Positions 15,066-23,343 of a stretch of DNA of 46,058 nucleotides are shown here, piece after piece. The notes beneath the pieces are model-generated. The model ran no database searches and was not told where the DNA came from. It worked only from the letters and a program-made list of their open reading frames with translations. The translations under genes and the position numbers were made by a program. Position 1 is the stretch's first letter; each line of letters opens with the position of its first letter. Source of the DNA: Methanobacterium aggregans (GTDB taxonomy: Archaea > Methanobacteriota > Methanobacteria > Methanobacteriales > Methanobacteriaceae); assembly GCF_017874455.1 (NCBI RefSeq), contig NZ_JAGGLN010000010.1, positions 1-46,058 on the forward strand. Direction: 5' to 3'.

Positions 15066-15933
15066 AGCGGTACTCGATGTGATACTTCATGAAAACCCTG
15101 CCACCCAGGATGAAATCGCTGAAAAACTTGGATTATCACGGAGGTACGTTACAAAACTACTCCAGCCAATGGTGAAACGTGGGGTTGTAAGAAGGGCCTA
15201 CATACTGGATCTCAAGAAGTTCGATGAATTCTCAGAGATGTTCCAGGAGAAAAGTTCAAGGGAACATGCAGGCAGCTACCTCATAAAGGAGATGCTCAGT
15301 AACATGGCGGAACATGTCTCCAAACAGTTCGACATGTCCTTTGAATCCTTTGAGATCTACGACAAGGAACTTGCAAACAAGGCCCTTGAAATGGATTACA
15401 TTTCAAACAACATGCACGAAAAGGTGCGTTCATCAGTTGACACGGTTATATCCATCAATCCCTACTCTGAGTTCAGCAAAACCATGGTGTTCAGTGAAGT
15501 GGCCTACGACCTTGAAAGAATAGCAGACCACACCTGTCACATTGCAAACTTCGTTGTAAATGGCTGCTACGAAGTTGAAGGTGAAATGGTGGACATATTA
15601 AGGGCAATGTTCAAAACTTCCAAGAAAATGCTGGAATATTCAATGAAAGCTTTCTTAAATGAAGAATTAGACCTTAAAGACAAGGTTATGGATTACGAGG
15701 AAAAAATACACGACCTTCAGAAGAAGGCCCTTAACAAGATGGCCATTCTAATGGCTGAGGATGACATAGTGGACAAGGACCGTTCAACCTATTATCTATC
15801 CTTATCCAAGGTTGTTAAAGCATTTGAAAGGATTGGGGATATTTCAGTTGAAATAGTGGATGCTTCAGGAGAATTTTACAGGAACATTCCACGTACAACA
15901 ACACCAGAACATTTCAGAAGACTGGCCAGGTAA
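15037..15933 (+). CDS. PhoU-family phosphate regulator with N-terminal helix-turn-helix
   Basis: A 298-residue fusion. Residues 1-60 form a winged helix-turn-helix (ATQDEIAEKLGLSRRYVTKLLQPMVKRGVVRRAYI), a DNA-binding fold. Residues about 85-290 are a tandem PhoU helical bundle, with the family signatures YDLERIADHTCHIAN and KAFERIGDISVEIV, whose acidic E-R-I-(A/G)-D motifs bind metal ions. PhoU reports phosphate transport state, so the fusion could act directly as a phosphate-responsive transcription factor. It lies 1.7 kb from the pst operon. AGGAAGG precedes the ATG within the upstream gene. Domain assignment is firm; the regulatory role is inference. Confidence 0.88.
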   Translation: MNSKANSTLKAVLDVILHENPATQDEIAEKLGLSRRYVTKLLQPMVKRGVVRRAYILDLKKFDEFSEMFQEKSSREHAGSYLIKEMLSNMAEHVSKQFDMSFESFEIYDKELANKALEMDYISNNMHEKVRSSVDTVISINPYSEFSKTMVFSEVAYDLERIADHTCHIANFVVNGCYEVEGEMVDILRAMFKTSKKMLEYSMKAFLNEELDLKDKVMDYEEKIHDLQKKALNKMAILMAEDDIVDKDRSTYYLSLSKVVKAFERIGDISVEIVDASGEFYRNIPRTTTPEHFRRLAR

Positions 15934-16116
15934 GACCATGGTGGCATGGATTAACCTTGCCCGTGAAAATTCTTGAAATATTTTCCCTTTTTTTGTGAAG
16001 ATCCATTATTTTTTTCATGAAGATGTTGCTTAAAGTGAAATAAAAATCAGCTTTGAGGTATCATTCATTGGGATAAAAAAATAGGAGAATGGATAAAAAT
16101 TTATTAAACTCCTTCA

Positions 16117-16398
16117 TCAACCCTTTTTATCCTTCTCCATCATTTCCCTTATTTTCCTCTCTTCCCAGTCCTCACTCAGAATGCCCCTTTTCACGAACAC
16201 ACTGACTCCGTGCATTAAAAGTCCAATACCCCAGAATATGCTCACCCAGTAGAACCACCAGCTTCCAGGGGTTGTAACAATGTTTACAATTGCAAGAACT
16301 GTGTTGACTATGATGTAAGCTGTTAAGTGGTTGTAGAAGTCTCTCAGCTCCCCAACCCTTTGCTTTGCCCGTTCGTACCTTTCAGTTTCATCCATCAT
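16117..16398 (-). CDS. 2TM-domain protein
   Basis: A 93-residue protein with two membrane helices (about residues 24-42 and 48-69), a short charged N-terminus containing the conserved RAKQRVGELRDFYNHLTAYIIVN stretch, and a basic/acidic C-terminal tail ending EMMEKDKKG. This is the widespread 2TM domain, often seen alone or at the ends of histidine kinases and LytTR regulators; its molecular role is not established. GAGGTGATC precedes the double ATG, so the start could be one codon later. Nearby genes give no firm clue. Confidence 0.8.
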   Translation of the reverse strand: MMDETERYERAKQRVGELRDFYNHLTAYIIVNTVLAIVNIVTTPGSWWFYWVSIFWGIGLLMHGVSVFVKRGILSEDWEERKIREMMEKDKKG

Positions 16399-16636
16399 TT
16401 GAGATCACCTCAACAGTAAAAGGGATTTTAATTCTTACTATATAATTTGTATTCCAATTTTTAATAAAGTTGTTACATGGAGATCCTTGTTGAAGTACCA
16501 ACTTTTTAGATGGGACCTTAAAAGAAAAATTAGGGATTTTGGACACCTTTTTAAATAAAAAATGCTTTTTAAGGAATTTTTTTAAGTTGATCCTAATATT
16601 AAACTGTAGTTTGAGTGAAGCCATATCAAAAATAGT

Positions 16637-17419
16637 TCATATTAACGTATCAAGTTCTGTGATCTTCCGGAAGGGTTCTTCACTGGACATTTCCTCATGG
16701 ACATGGGCAAGTAAACCTGGTAACCTTCCTATTGCAAAGATCCCACATCCAAACCTCCAGTTAAATCCCAGATCAGAGAGTATTGCTGCATTTGCACCGT
16801 CTATATTCATTTTAATACCCTTCCAGCTTTCTAGGAGTTTCTCGAGTTCAACTGCAAGTTCAACATGTTTCCCACTGCAACCATACTCCTTGGCAAGTTT
16901 TAAGAGTTTTATTGCCCGGGGATCTTCTGAGTGGTAGCGGTGCCCGAATCCAGGTACTTTCTGTCCCTGGTTTTTGAGCTCTTCAACCATGAACCTGGCA
17001 GTTTCAGATGCAGATCTTCCGCAGCCCTCCCTTACTTTAACTCCTTCTTGAAGATTTTTCATGGCCTTCTCTATTGCACCGGCATGATTTTTTCCAAAGG
17101 CGAGTAACCCTCCTGCAAGACATGCATTGACAGGAGATCCTGCTGATGCCATGAGCCGTGCAGCCTGTGTACTTGGGGGTGTGATCCCGTGGTCGCAGAA
17201 GGACACGAGAACAGCTTCAAGCATCTTATTATGGTTATCAGATGGAATATCTCCCTTTATTAAGAGGTAAACCATCTCTGAGAAGGATATATTACCGATC
17301 AAATCTTCCTGCAGACAGTCCCTTGTTGTTAACCTGTTTGGTTCAACCTTGGTTATTGAGGTTCTCCAGTGTGCCTGCCTGGGTTTGAACATTTCCTCCA
17401 ACACTTTTTCAGTTATCAT
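16637..17419 (-). CDS. Short citrate-synthase-like protein (citryl-CoA lyase type)
   Basis: A 260-residue member of the citrate synthase superfamily. The three catalytic neighbourhoods are kept: DHGITPPST (first histidine), GFGHRYHSEDPRA (second histidine and arginine), and MNIDGANAAIL (aspartate). It lacks about 100 N-terminal residues of true citrate synthase, matching the stand-alone module at the end of ATP-citrate lyase and the short citryl-CoA lyases. The reaction would be cleavage or formation of citryl-CoA or a relative; methanogens with an incomplete reductive TCA path make its physiological role unclear. A TATA-like AATTTAAATATTTATCC at 17437-17453 lies so close to the ATG that the transcript would be nearly leaderless. 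Confidence 0.82.
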   Translation of the reverse strand: MITEKVLEEMFKPRQAHWRTSITKVEPNRLTTRDCLQEDLIGNISFSEMVYLLIKGDIPSDNHNKMLEAVLVSFCDHGITPPSTQAARLMASAGSPVNACLAGGLLAFGKNHAGAIEKAMKNLQEGVKVREGCGRSASETARFMVEELKNQGQKVPGFGHRYHSEDPRAIKLLKLAKEYGCSGKHVELAVELEKLLESWKGIKMNIDGANAAILSDLGFNWRFGCGIFAIGRLPGLLAHVHEEMSSEEPFRKITELDTLI

Positions 17420-17436
17420 GATGTTTTCTGTAGGTG

Positions 17437-17453
17437 GATAAATATTTAAATTT
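17437..17453 (-). promoter_or_regulatory. TATA box of citryl-CoA-lyase-like gene
   Basis: On the minus strand AATTTAAATATTTATCC lies 18-34 bases before the start codon, implying a leaderless or near-leaderless mRNA. Confidence 0.5.
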
Positions 17454-17614
17454 TTGCTTTTAGTCCACAGAATAGCACTAAATGTGATCTTTCATTGCTC
17501 GGCACTGAAAATAGCCTTCTAAGGCCCAGTTCAATTCACTTATTGTGTTATTTAATGCACAAAGAGTAATCTTTATAAGTGGTGAGATTAAGGGTAGAAA
17601 TGAGGTCGGTAAAA

Positions 17615-18427
17615 ATGGACTTGAAATATATCATTGGAATAGTAGTAGCGGTAATCATACTAGTCGGGGCTTACATGGCTTTAGGCGGAAGCGGAGAACA
17701 AAAAATAACGATAGCAGGTTCAACATCAGTTCAACCTGTGGCAGAAAAATTAGCAGCAGCATACATGAAGGAACACCCAAACGTTAAGATAAATGTTCAG
17801 GGCGGAGGTTCTGGTGTGGGTATAAAAAATGCTGCACAAGGTGTTGTAAATATAGGTACAAGTTCAAAGGAACTATCATCCAATGAATCAGCAGGATTAA
17901 AACAGTACACAATTGGAAAGGATGGTATAGTTGTTGCTGTTAACACAGAGAACAGTGTAAGTGGTCTGACAAAGGACGAGCTCAAATCAATCTTTTCAGG
18001 TAACACAACCAACTGGAATGAGGTTGGAGGTTCAAGTGCCACAATAAACGTCATAACCCGAGAAGATGGTTCAGGTACAAGGAAAGCCTTTGAAGAAATT
18101 GTTATGGGCAAGACCACCAAGATAAAATCCAGTGCAATAGTTCAGAGCTCAACAGAAGCAGTAAAACAAACAATCAAAGGAGATCCAAATGCAGTAGGTT
18201 TCATATCCCTTGCAAACCTTGATTCAAGTGTTAAAGCCCTGAAGGTTAATGGAGTTTCTCCATCAGAGGCAACAGTTGCAGATGGTTCTTACCAGCTTCA
18301 GAGACCCTTCATATTCCTAACCAAGGGCGAACCAACAGGCACAGTTAAAGAATTCATTGACTGGGTCATGGGACCTGAAGGTCAGGCAATAGTAAAGGCA
18401 GAGAAGGTTGTACCAGCAAGTTCCTAA
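17615..18427 (+). CDS. pstS: Phosphate ABC transporter substrate-binding protein, copy 1
   Basis: A 270-residue phosphate-binding protein held outside the cytoplasmic membrane by one N-terminal helix (residues 5-24); there is no lipobox cysteine. Family motifs are AGSTSVQPVAEKLAAAYM, NVQGGGSGVGI, and TREDGSGTRKAFEEIV, whose serines, arginine and aspartate contact phosphate. ATG 17615 is chosen because GAGGTCGG precedes it and the protein then lines up with copy 2; the frame is open to 17579. First gene of the pst cluster. It is followed by a strong stem-loop at 18439-18463 that would separate its expression from downstream genes. Confidence 0.94.
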   Translation: MDLKYIIGIVVAVIILVGAYMALGGSGEQKITIAGSTSVQPVAEKLAAAYMKEHPNVKINVQGGGSGVGIKNAAQGVVNIGTSSKELSSNESAGLKQYTIGKDGIVVAVNTENSVSGLTKDELKSIFSGNTTNWNEVGGSSATINVITREDGSGTRKAFEEIVMGKTTKIKSSAIVQSSTEAVKQTIKGDPNAVGFISLANLDSSVKALKVNGVSPSEATVADGSYQLQRPFIFLTKGEPTGTVKEFIDWVMGPEGQAIVKAEKVVPASS

Positions 18428-18438
18428 AAAAAAGAGTG

Positions 18439-18463
18439 TTGAGTTGGTTTTAAACCCACTCAA
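18439..18463 (+). terminator. Strong stem-loop between the two pstS genes
   Basis: TTGAGTTGGTTT (18439-18450) and AAACCCACTCAA (18452-18463) form a 12-pair stem with one mismatch and a one-base centre, 11 bases after the pstS copy 1 stop. A T/A-rich tract follows. It may end most transcripts or protect the pstS1 mRNA 3' end. Confidence 0.55.
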
Positions 18464-18552
18464 AACCATTTATTTTATTTAAATAGGTGGAATATAGGAT
18501 TTAGCAGGTTAAAAATTCAAGGATGATCTTTCGGGGTTCATCACCATATTTT

Positions 18553-18580
18553 TAAATACTCAAATGTAAGAGAGTATTTA
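18553..18580 (+). promoter_or_regulatory. Perfect inverted repeat before pstS copy 2 (operator candidate)
   Basis: TAAATACTC and GAGTATTTA are perfect inverse complements of nine bases around a ten-base centre. The element ends 12 bases before the ATG at 18593, touching the ribosome site AAGGTGATG (18583-18591). The left arm overlaps a TATA-like TTTTTAAATAC, so a bound protein could block transcription. Confidence 0.5.
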
Positions 18581-18592
18581 TAAGGTGATGAT

Positions 18593-19408
18593 ATGGACTC
18601 GAAATACATAATTCTTATAGTAGCTGTTCTAGTTATAGGCAGTGCTTATATGATGTTTACACCAAAAACTCATTATGAAACCCTACAAATTGCAGGTTCA
18701 ACTTCTGTTCAGCCGGTTGCAGAGAAATTGGCACAGGCTTACATGAAGGAACATCCAAACGTTCGTATAAATGTTCAGGGTGGAGGTTCAGGCCTTGGAA
18801 TAAGGACAACTGAACAGGGAATAGTGCAGATAGGGATGAGTTCTGAGGAACTTAAATCGGATGAAAAAGCTAAATTAAACAGTTACACCCTGGGTGAGGA
18901 TGGTATAGTTGTGGCAGTGAACAACGCCAACAACGTGACCAGCCTGAAAAAAGAACAGGTCAGGGACGTATTCAGTGGAAAGATCACCAACTGGAAACAG
19001 TTGGGAGGTCCAGATGTACAGGTTCATGTCATCGTTAGAGAAGCAGGTTCAGGTACCATGAATGCATTTAACAACCTTGTAATGGGAACCACCAAAATAA
19101 GGAATGATGCCATTGTTCAAAGCTCAACAGAGGCAGTTAAACAGGCAGTTAAACAGGATCCTGGCGCAATTGGATTTGTATCCATGGCGCACATGAGCAG
19201 TGATGTTAAAGCACTGGAGATAAATGGTGTTTCACCATCTGATGAAACTGTTTCAAATGGTTCTTACGAACTTCAAAGGCCGTTCATTTTCCTTTTTAAA
19301 GGTCAGCCTACTGGAGTTGCTAAAGAATTCCTGGACTGGGTTAAGGGACCTGAAGGTCAGGCAATAATCAAAGAAGAGAAGGTAGTTCCTGTAAATGGAA
19401 CCAGCTAA
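18593..19408 (+). CDS. pstS: Phosphate ABC transporter substrate-binding protein, copy 2
   Basis: A 271-residue paralogue of the preceding gene, collinear and closely similar throughout, with the same N-terminal anchor (residues 5-21), AGSTSVQPVAEKLAQAYM, NVQGGGSGLGI and VREAGSGTMNAF. The phosphate-site segment differs from copy 1 (REAGSGTMNA against REDGSGTRKA), losing one acidic and one basic residue near the ligand, so affinity or ligand preference may differ. The pair is a local tandem duplication. It has its own ribosome site and an inverted repeat upstream, suggesting separate control. A 338-base gap leads to pstC. Confidence 0.94.
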   Translation: MDSKYIILIVAVLVIGSAYMMFTPKTHYETLQIAGSTSVQPVAEKLAQAYMKEHPNVRINVQGGGSGLGIRTTEQGIVQIGMSSEELKSDEKAKLNSYTLGEDGIVVAVNNANNVTSLKKEQVRDVFSGKITNWKQLGGPDVQVHVIVREAGSGTMNAFNNLVMGTTKIRNDAIVQSSTEAVKQAVKQDPGAIGFVSMAHMSSDVKALEINGVSPSDETVSNGSYELQRPFIFLFKGQPTGVAKEFLDWVKGPEGQAIIKEEKVVPVNGTS

Positions 19409-19746
19409 CATTCAAGGTAATAATGGAATCATTAAACTCCCTCAAAATTCCAGATTTAACACATCTTTCGGTTTAAAGGTTTATTCAGTATAACCTACGG
19501 GTTTACTTCATAATTAGCATTACTTCATAATTAACATAAAATTCCAACTAAATTCAAAGAAAAAGTAAAAAAAAGTAGAGTTGAAGGTATTGAAGATTCA
19601 CTTCCAAAAAAAAAATGATATTTTTCAATAATTTTCAATTCAATAATAATTTCAAGAAATAATAATTACCCAGAAATTGAATCTGGAAAATCTCAAACTC
19701 ATAGTACATATAACAAATTAACAGGGTTGAAATATGAGGTGCCTAA
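19409..19746 (+). other. AT-rich spacer between pstS copy 2 and pstC
   Basis: No gene or stable structure is seen. Runs of A are frequent. GTACATATAAC at about 19703-19713 is TATA-like and could start a pstCAB-phoU transcript with a short leader; TGAGGTGCC just before ATG 19747 is the ribosome site. Confidence 0.5.
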
Positions 19747-20622
19747 ATGAAGGATAAAATCGAAGAATTTCTAATAGAAAAGGGCCTTTTTATAACGGCA
19801 ATTTCATCGGTTGTTATAACTCTGCTCATCATAATATTCATCTTCAGCGAAGGTTTACCCTCCATGGAGAGCTACGGATTCCTGAACTTCATATTCGGAA
19901 GCACATGGGATCCATCATCTGGCCAGTACGGAGTTTTGCCAATGATAGTGGGATCACTGGGCATAACAGCCCTTGCGCTCCTGATGTCAGTACCTCTGTC
20001 ATTACTGTGTGCAGTGTTCATGGCTGAAGTTGCACCTCAAAGAATGAGGAAAATATTAAAGCCAGTTATAGAAACACTTGCAGGAATACCATCGGTTGTT
20101 TATGGATTCTTTGGACTGATAGTTCTTGTACCCTTCATGAGGACGAACTTTGGGGGTACAGGTTTCAGCATGCTCACAGCATCCATAATCCTAACTGTCA
20201 TGATCCTGCCAACCATCATCAGTGTATCAGAGGATGCACTGAGATCAGTTCCTGGTGAGTACAAGGAAGCATCACTTGCACTGGGTGCAACCCACTGGCA
20301 GACCATAAAAAATGTACTGTTCCCTGCAGCAGTACCTGGAGTTATAACTGCAATAATCCTGGGTATGGGAAGGGCAATAGGTGAAACTTTGGCAGTTATA
20401 ATGGTTGCAGGAAACGTTGCACAGTTCCCAAATTCAATCCTGGATCCTGTAAGGGCTTTAACTTCTAACATAGCCCTTGAGATGGGATATGCAACTGGAA
20501 TCCATTACAGTGCACTCTTTGGAACAGCAGTTGTCCTGTTCATAATAATCATACTCCTTCTTGTGATTGCAAACTACTTCCACTACAAGAAGAGGATCAC
20601 AGTTGGAGGCGGTTACCTGTGA
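19747..20622 (+). CDS. pstC: Phosphate ABC transporter permease PstC
   Basis: A 291-residue inner-membrane permease with about six helices. The cytoplasmic EAA loop that docks the ATPase is visible as EASLALGATHWQTIKNVLFPAAVPGVITAIILGMGRAIGETLAVIM, and the family segment AGIPSVVYGFFGLIVLVPF is kept. Together with PstA it forms the channel for phosphate. The ATG follows GAGGTGCC. Length is typical. It is followed after 69 bases by pstA. Confidence 0.95.
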   Translation: MKDKIEEFLIEKGLFITAISSVVITLLIIIFIFSEGLPSMESYGFLNFIFGSTWDPSSGQYGVLPMIVGSLGITALALLMSVPLSLLCAVFMAEVAPQRMRKILKPVIETLAGIPSVVYGFFGLIVLVPFMRTNFGGTGFSMLTASIILTVMILPTIISVSEDALRSVPGEYKEASLALGATHWQTIKNVLFPAAVPGVITAIILGMGRAIGETLAVIMVAGNVAQFPNSILDPVRALTSNIALEMGYATGIHYSALFGTAVVLFIIIILLLVIANYFHYKKRITVGGGYL

Positions 20623-20691
20623 ACAATCAACCTAAAACATGTTTTAAACCTAAAAAATCATGTTCCACAAGTTACAATGGAGGTATGGTCC

Positions 20692-21540
20692 TTGAATAGA
20701 ATAATATCTCCAAAAAATGCTCAGAAAATAATGGAAGCAGTTTTCTGGGCTTCAGGTATTTTAACCATTATAATAATGCTGGTTATAATAGGTTACATCC
20801 TTTTAAAGGGTCTTCCTGTGGTTAACCTGAACTTCATCATCAGTGACCCGATTGATTCAGGTGCAGCAGGAGGAATAGCACCTATGATAGTGTCCAGTAT
20901 ATATGTGACACTCATAGCAGTCCTAGTGGCAGCACCTATAGGTATTGGGGCCGCAGTTTACCTCACAGAGTACACAGAAGAAAACAACACTGTAAAACTC
21001 ATAAGATTCGGTTCAGAAACACTGGCATCCATACCTTCAATAGTGTATGGTCTTTTTGGACTGTCTTTCTTCGTAATATTCCTTAAAATGGGATGGTCAC
21101 TCCTTTCAGGAGGTCTTGTACTTGCGCTCATGGCTCTTCCAACCATATTCCAGGTTGCAGAGGTCACAATACGATCCGTACCAAGATCCTACAGTGAGGG
21201 AAGCCTTGCACTGGGTGCAACAAAATGGCAGACAGTTTACAGGGTTATTTTACCGGCTTCAGTTCCAGGAATAACCACGGGAGTTATTCTGGGAATGGCA
21301 AGGGCCATATCTGAGGCTGCAGCCATAATGTTTGCTGTTGGTTCAGCACTGGCAATGCCACTTTCCATATTTGACCCTGGAAGGCCTTTACCACTCCACC
21401 TTTACATACTAGCAACTGAGGGAATATCCCTGGATAATGCATATGGTACAGCAGCTGTACTTGTGCTCATAGTACTTGCAATAACGGTTTTAACCAACAC
21501 ACTCGTTGAAAGATATTCAAAAAGGATGATGGGGAGATAG
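20692..21540 (+). CDS. pstA: Phosphate ABC transporter permease PstA
   Basis: A 282-residue permease partner of PstC with six predicted helices. It shows SIPSIVYGLFGLSFF and the EAA loop EGSLALGATKWQTVYRVILPASVPGITTGVILGMARAISEAAAIMF. GGAGGT at 20679-20684 is well placed for a TTG start at 20692 (protein MNRIISPKNAQ); the in-frame ATG at 20677 overlaps that ribosome site and is less likely. It ends one base before the pstB start, so translation is coupled. Confidence 0.94.
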   Translation: MNRIISPKNAQKIMEAVFWASGILTIIIMLVIIGYILLKGLPVVNLNFIISDPIDSGAAGGIAPMIVSSIYVTLIAVLVAAPIGIGAAVYLTEYTEENNTVKLIRFGSETLASIPSIVYGLFGLSFFVIFLKMGWSLLSGGLVLALMALPTIFQVAEVTIRSVPRSYSEGSLALGATKWQTVYRVILPASVPGITTGVILGMARAISEAAAIMFAVGSALAMPLSIFDPGRPLPLHLYILATEGISLDNAYGTAAVLVLIVLAITVLTNTLVERYSKRMMGR

Positions 21541-21541
21541 A

Positions 21542-22297
21542 ATGGATTACAGAATAGAAGTTGAAGATTTAAATGTTTACTTTGATGAATCACATATACT
21601 AAAGGATGTGAACCTTAAGATCCGGAAAAACAGGGTCACATCATTCATAGGACCTTCAGGTTGTGGTAAATCCACATTCATAAGAACCCTCAACAGGATG
21701 AACGACCTCATACCCACCTTCAAGAAGGAGGGAACAGTACTCCTTGATGGTGAGGACATATACAACCCCAAGGTGGATGTTGTTGAACTGCGTAAAAAAA
21801 TTGGAATGGTGTTCCAGAAGGCCAATCCATTCCCTAAATCAATATTTGACAACGTTGCATATGGACTCAAAATCCATGGAGTCACAGACAAGGACTGGAT
21901 AGAACAGAGGGTTGAAGAAAGTCTCAAGGAAGCAGCACTATGGAAAGAAGTTAAGGATAAACTTGATAAGTCTGCAATGGGACTTTCAGGTGGACAGCAG
22001 CAGCGTCTCTGTATTGCAAGAACCATAGCTGTTGAACCTGAGGTTATACTCATGGACGAGCCATGTTCTGCACTTGACCCCATATCAACCACCAAGATCG
22101 AGGACCTCATACACAAGCTCAAGAAGGATTTCACCATCATAATCGTGACCCACAACATGCAGCAGGCAACAAGGGTTTCCAAGTACACAGCATTCTTCCT
22201 CAATGGTGAAATAGTTGAAAGCGGACTTACAGAGAAGCTTTTCATAGAACCTGAGGACAAACGTACTGAAGATTACATAACCGGAAGATTTGGATGA
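21542..22297 (+). CDS. pstB: Phosphate ABC transporter ATPase PstB
   Basis: A 251-residue ABC ATPase that powers phosphate import at the inner face of the membrane. Walker A GPSGCGKST lies at residues 37-45, the Q-loop at FQKANPFPKS, the signature LSGGQQQRL at 148-156, Walker B VILMDEP at 168-174 and the switch histidine in VTHNMQQA. ALDPISTTKIEDLI after Walker B is the PstB hallmark. The ribosome site GGGGAG lies in the end of pstA. Confidence 0.97.
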   Translation: MDYRIEVEDLNVYFDESHILKDVNLKIRKNRVTSFIGPSGCGKSTFIRTLNRMNDLIPTFKKEGTVLLDGEDIYNPKVDVVELRKKIGMVFQKANPFPKSIFDNVAYGLKIHGVTDKDWIEQRVEESLKEAALWKEVKDKLDKSAMGLSGGQQQRLCIARTIAVEPEVILMDEPCSALDPISTTKIEDLIHKLKKDFTIIIVTHNMQQATRVSKYTAFFLNGEIVESGLTEKLFIEPEDKRTEDYITGRFG

Positions 22298-22349
22298 TTT
22301 AAGATAATTAGTTTAATTAATTTATTTCCATAAGGTGGAGGATAAAAAA

Positions 22350-23027
22350 ATGGAGAGAAAATATCCAAGAATAAGATTCCAGAAAAGACTGGAGGACTTA
22401 AGGAAAGATGTGGAAGATGTGGGACAGACGAGCCTTGAAGCATATAAGAAGGCTCTTGATGCGTTTATAACTTACGATGAGGAACTGGTTGAGGAGGTTA
22501 TGAAAACCCCTGCCAAACTGGACGAAATGAACTACCGCCTTGAACACAGGGCAATGAGCATAATAGCTTCAGAACAACCAGTTGCAAAGGATTTAAGGTT
22601 CATAGAGGCATGTATAAAAGTGGGAAGTCATCTTAAACGTATGGGTGCCCTGGCTTCAAACATTGCAGAGGTTGCAAAGCACATCAAGGATGAAAATGTT
22701 CCAGAAAAACCAATGAACGACATAAGACACATGGGAAATATAGTGGAGGGAATGGTTGGTAAGAGCATATCCTCCTTTTTAAACCAGGACATGGACCTGG
22801 TCAGGGAGATACGCAGGGACGACGACAAGGTGGATGATCTATTTGACAAAGCCCTTGAGGATATATCCAAGAGCATGTTTCAGGAGAAGGATTCAATATC
22901 CTACCTGATATATGTGCTCTTCGTTGCAAGGTTCCTTGAGAGGATCGCAGACCGTGCAGAGAACATAGGTGACAGAACCATCTTCATGATCACCTGCGAA
23001 AAACGAGAAGTCGATAAAGAGGAGTAA
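22350..23027 (+). CDS. phoU: Phosphate transport regulator PhoU
   Basis: A 225-residue two-repeat helical bundle without DNA-binding domain. It has the PhoU residues GSHLKRMGALASNIAEVAKHI and RFLERIADRAENIGDRTIFMI, whose acidic and arginine residues bind multinuclear metal. It modulates PstSCAB and phosphate signalling. ATG 22350 is chosen since GGTGGAGG lies just upstream; an in-frame GTG at 22335 is part of that site. It closes the pst operon, 52 bases after pstB. A T-rich tract downstream (about 23045-23095) probably ends the transcript. Compare the HTH-bearing PhoU relative at 15.0 kb. Confidence 0.94.
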   Translation: MERKYPRIRFQKRLEDLRKDVEDVGQTSLEAYKKALDAFITYDEELVEEVMKTPAKLDEMNYRLEHRAMSIIASEQPVAKDLRFIEACIKVGSHLKRMGALASNIAEVAKHIKDENVPEKPMNDIRHMGNIVEGMVGKSISSFLNQDMDLVREIRRDDDKVDDLFDKALEDISKSMFQEKDSISYLIYVLFVARFLERIADRAENIGDRTIFMITCEKREVDKEE

Positions 23028-23343
23028 AAACTCATTCATCCCCCATAATTCCTTCTATTTTTTATTATTTTCTATTTTTGTTTGAGCTAAAATTTTTATT
23101 CAAAATTCGAAGGGTGAAAGAAGCTCAAAAATTTAAATAAAAGAATCAAAAGAAATATTTTAAGGACGTACCCCCTTTTCATGATTCTTTAAATAAAATA
23201 GAATTTTGTTTTAGGTAAATTCAATAAATTCAAAAGAAGATCATAAAAAAAATTTAAATAAAAAAATAAGAAAAAATTCTTCAAAAATTAATTGGTTTTG
23301 AACGTTTTTTCAGTTTTTAAACATATATAAAAACTTTTTAAAC
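23028..23343. other. AT-rich spacer between convergent phoU and fumarase genes
   Basis: No gene is seen. T-rich runs at 23056-23092 suit termination of the pst operon. The rest is A-rich and without clear structure. Confidence 0.5.
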
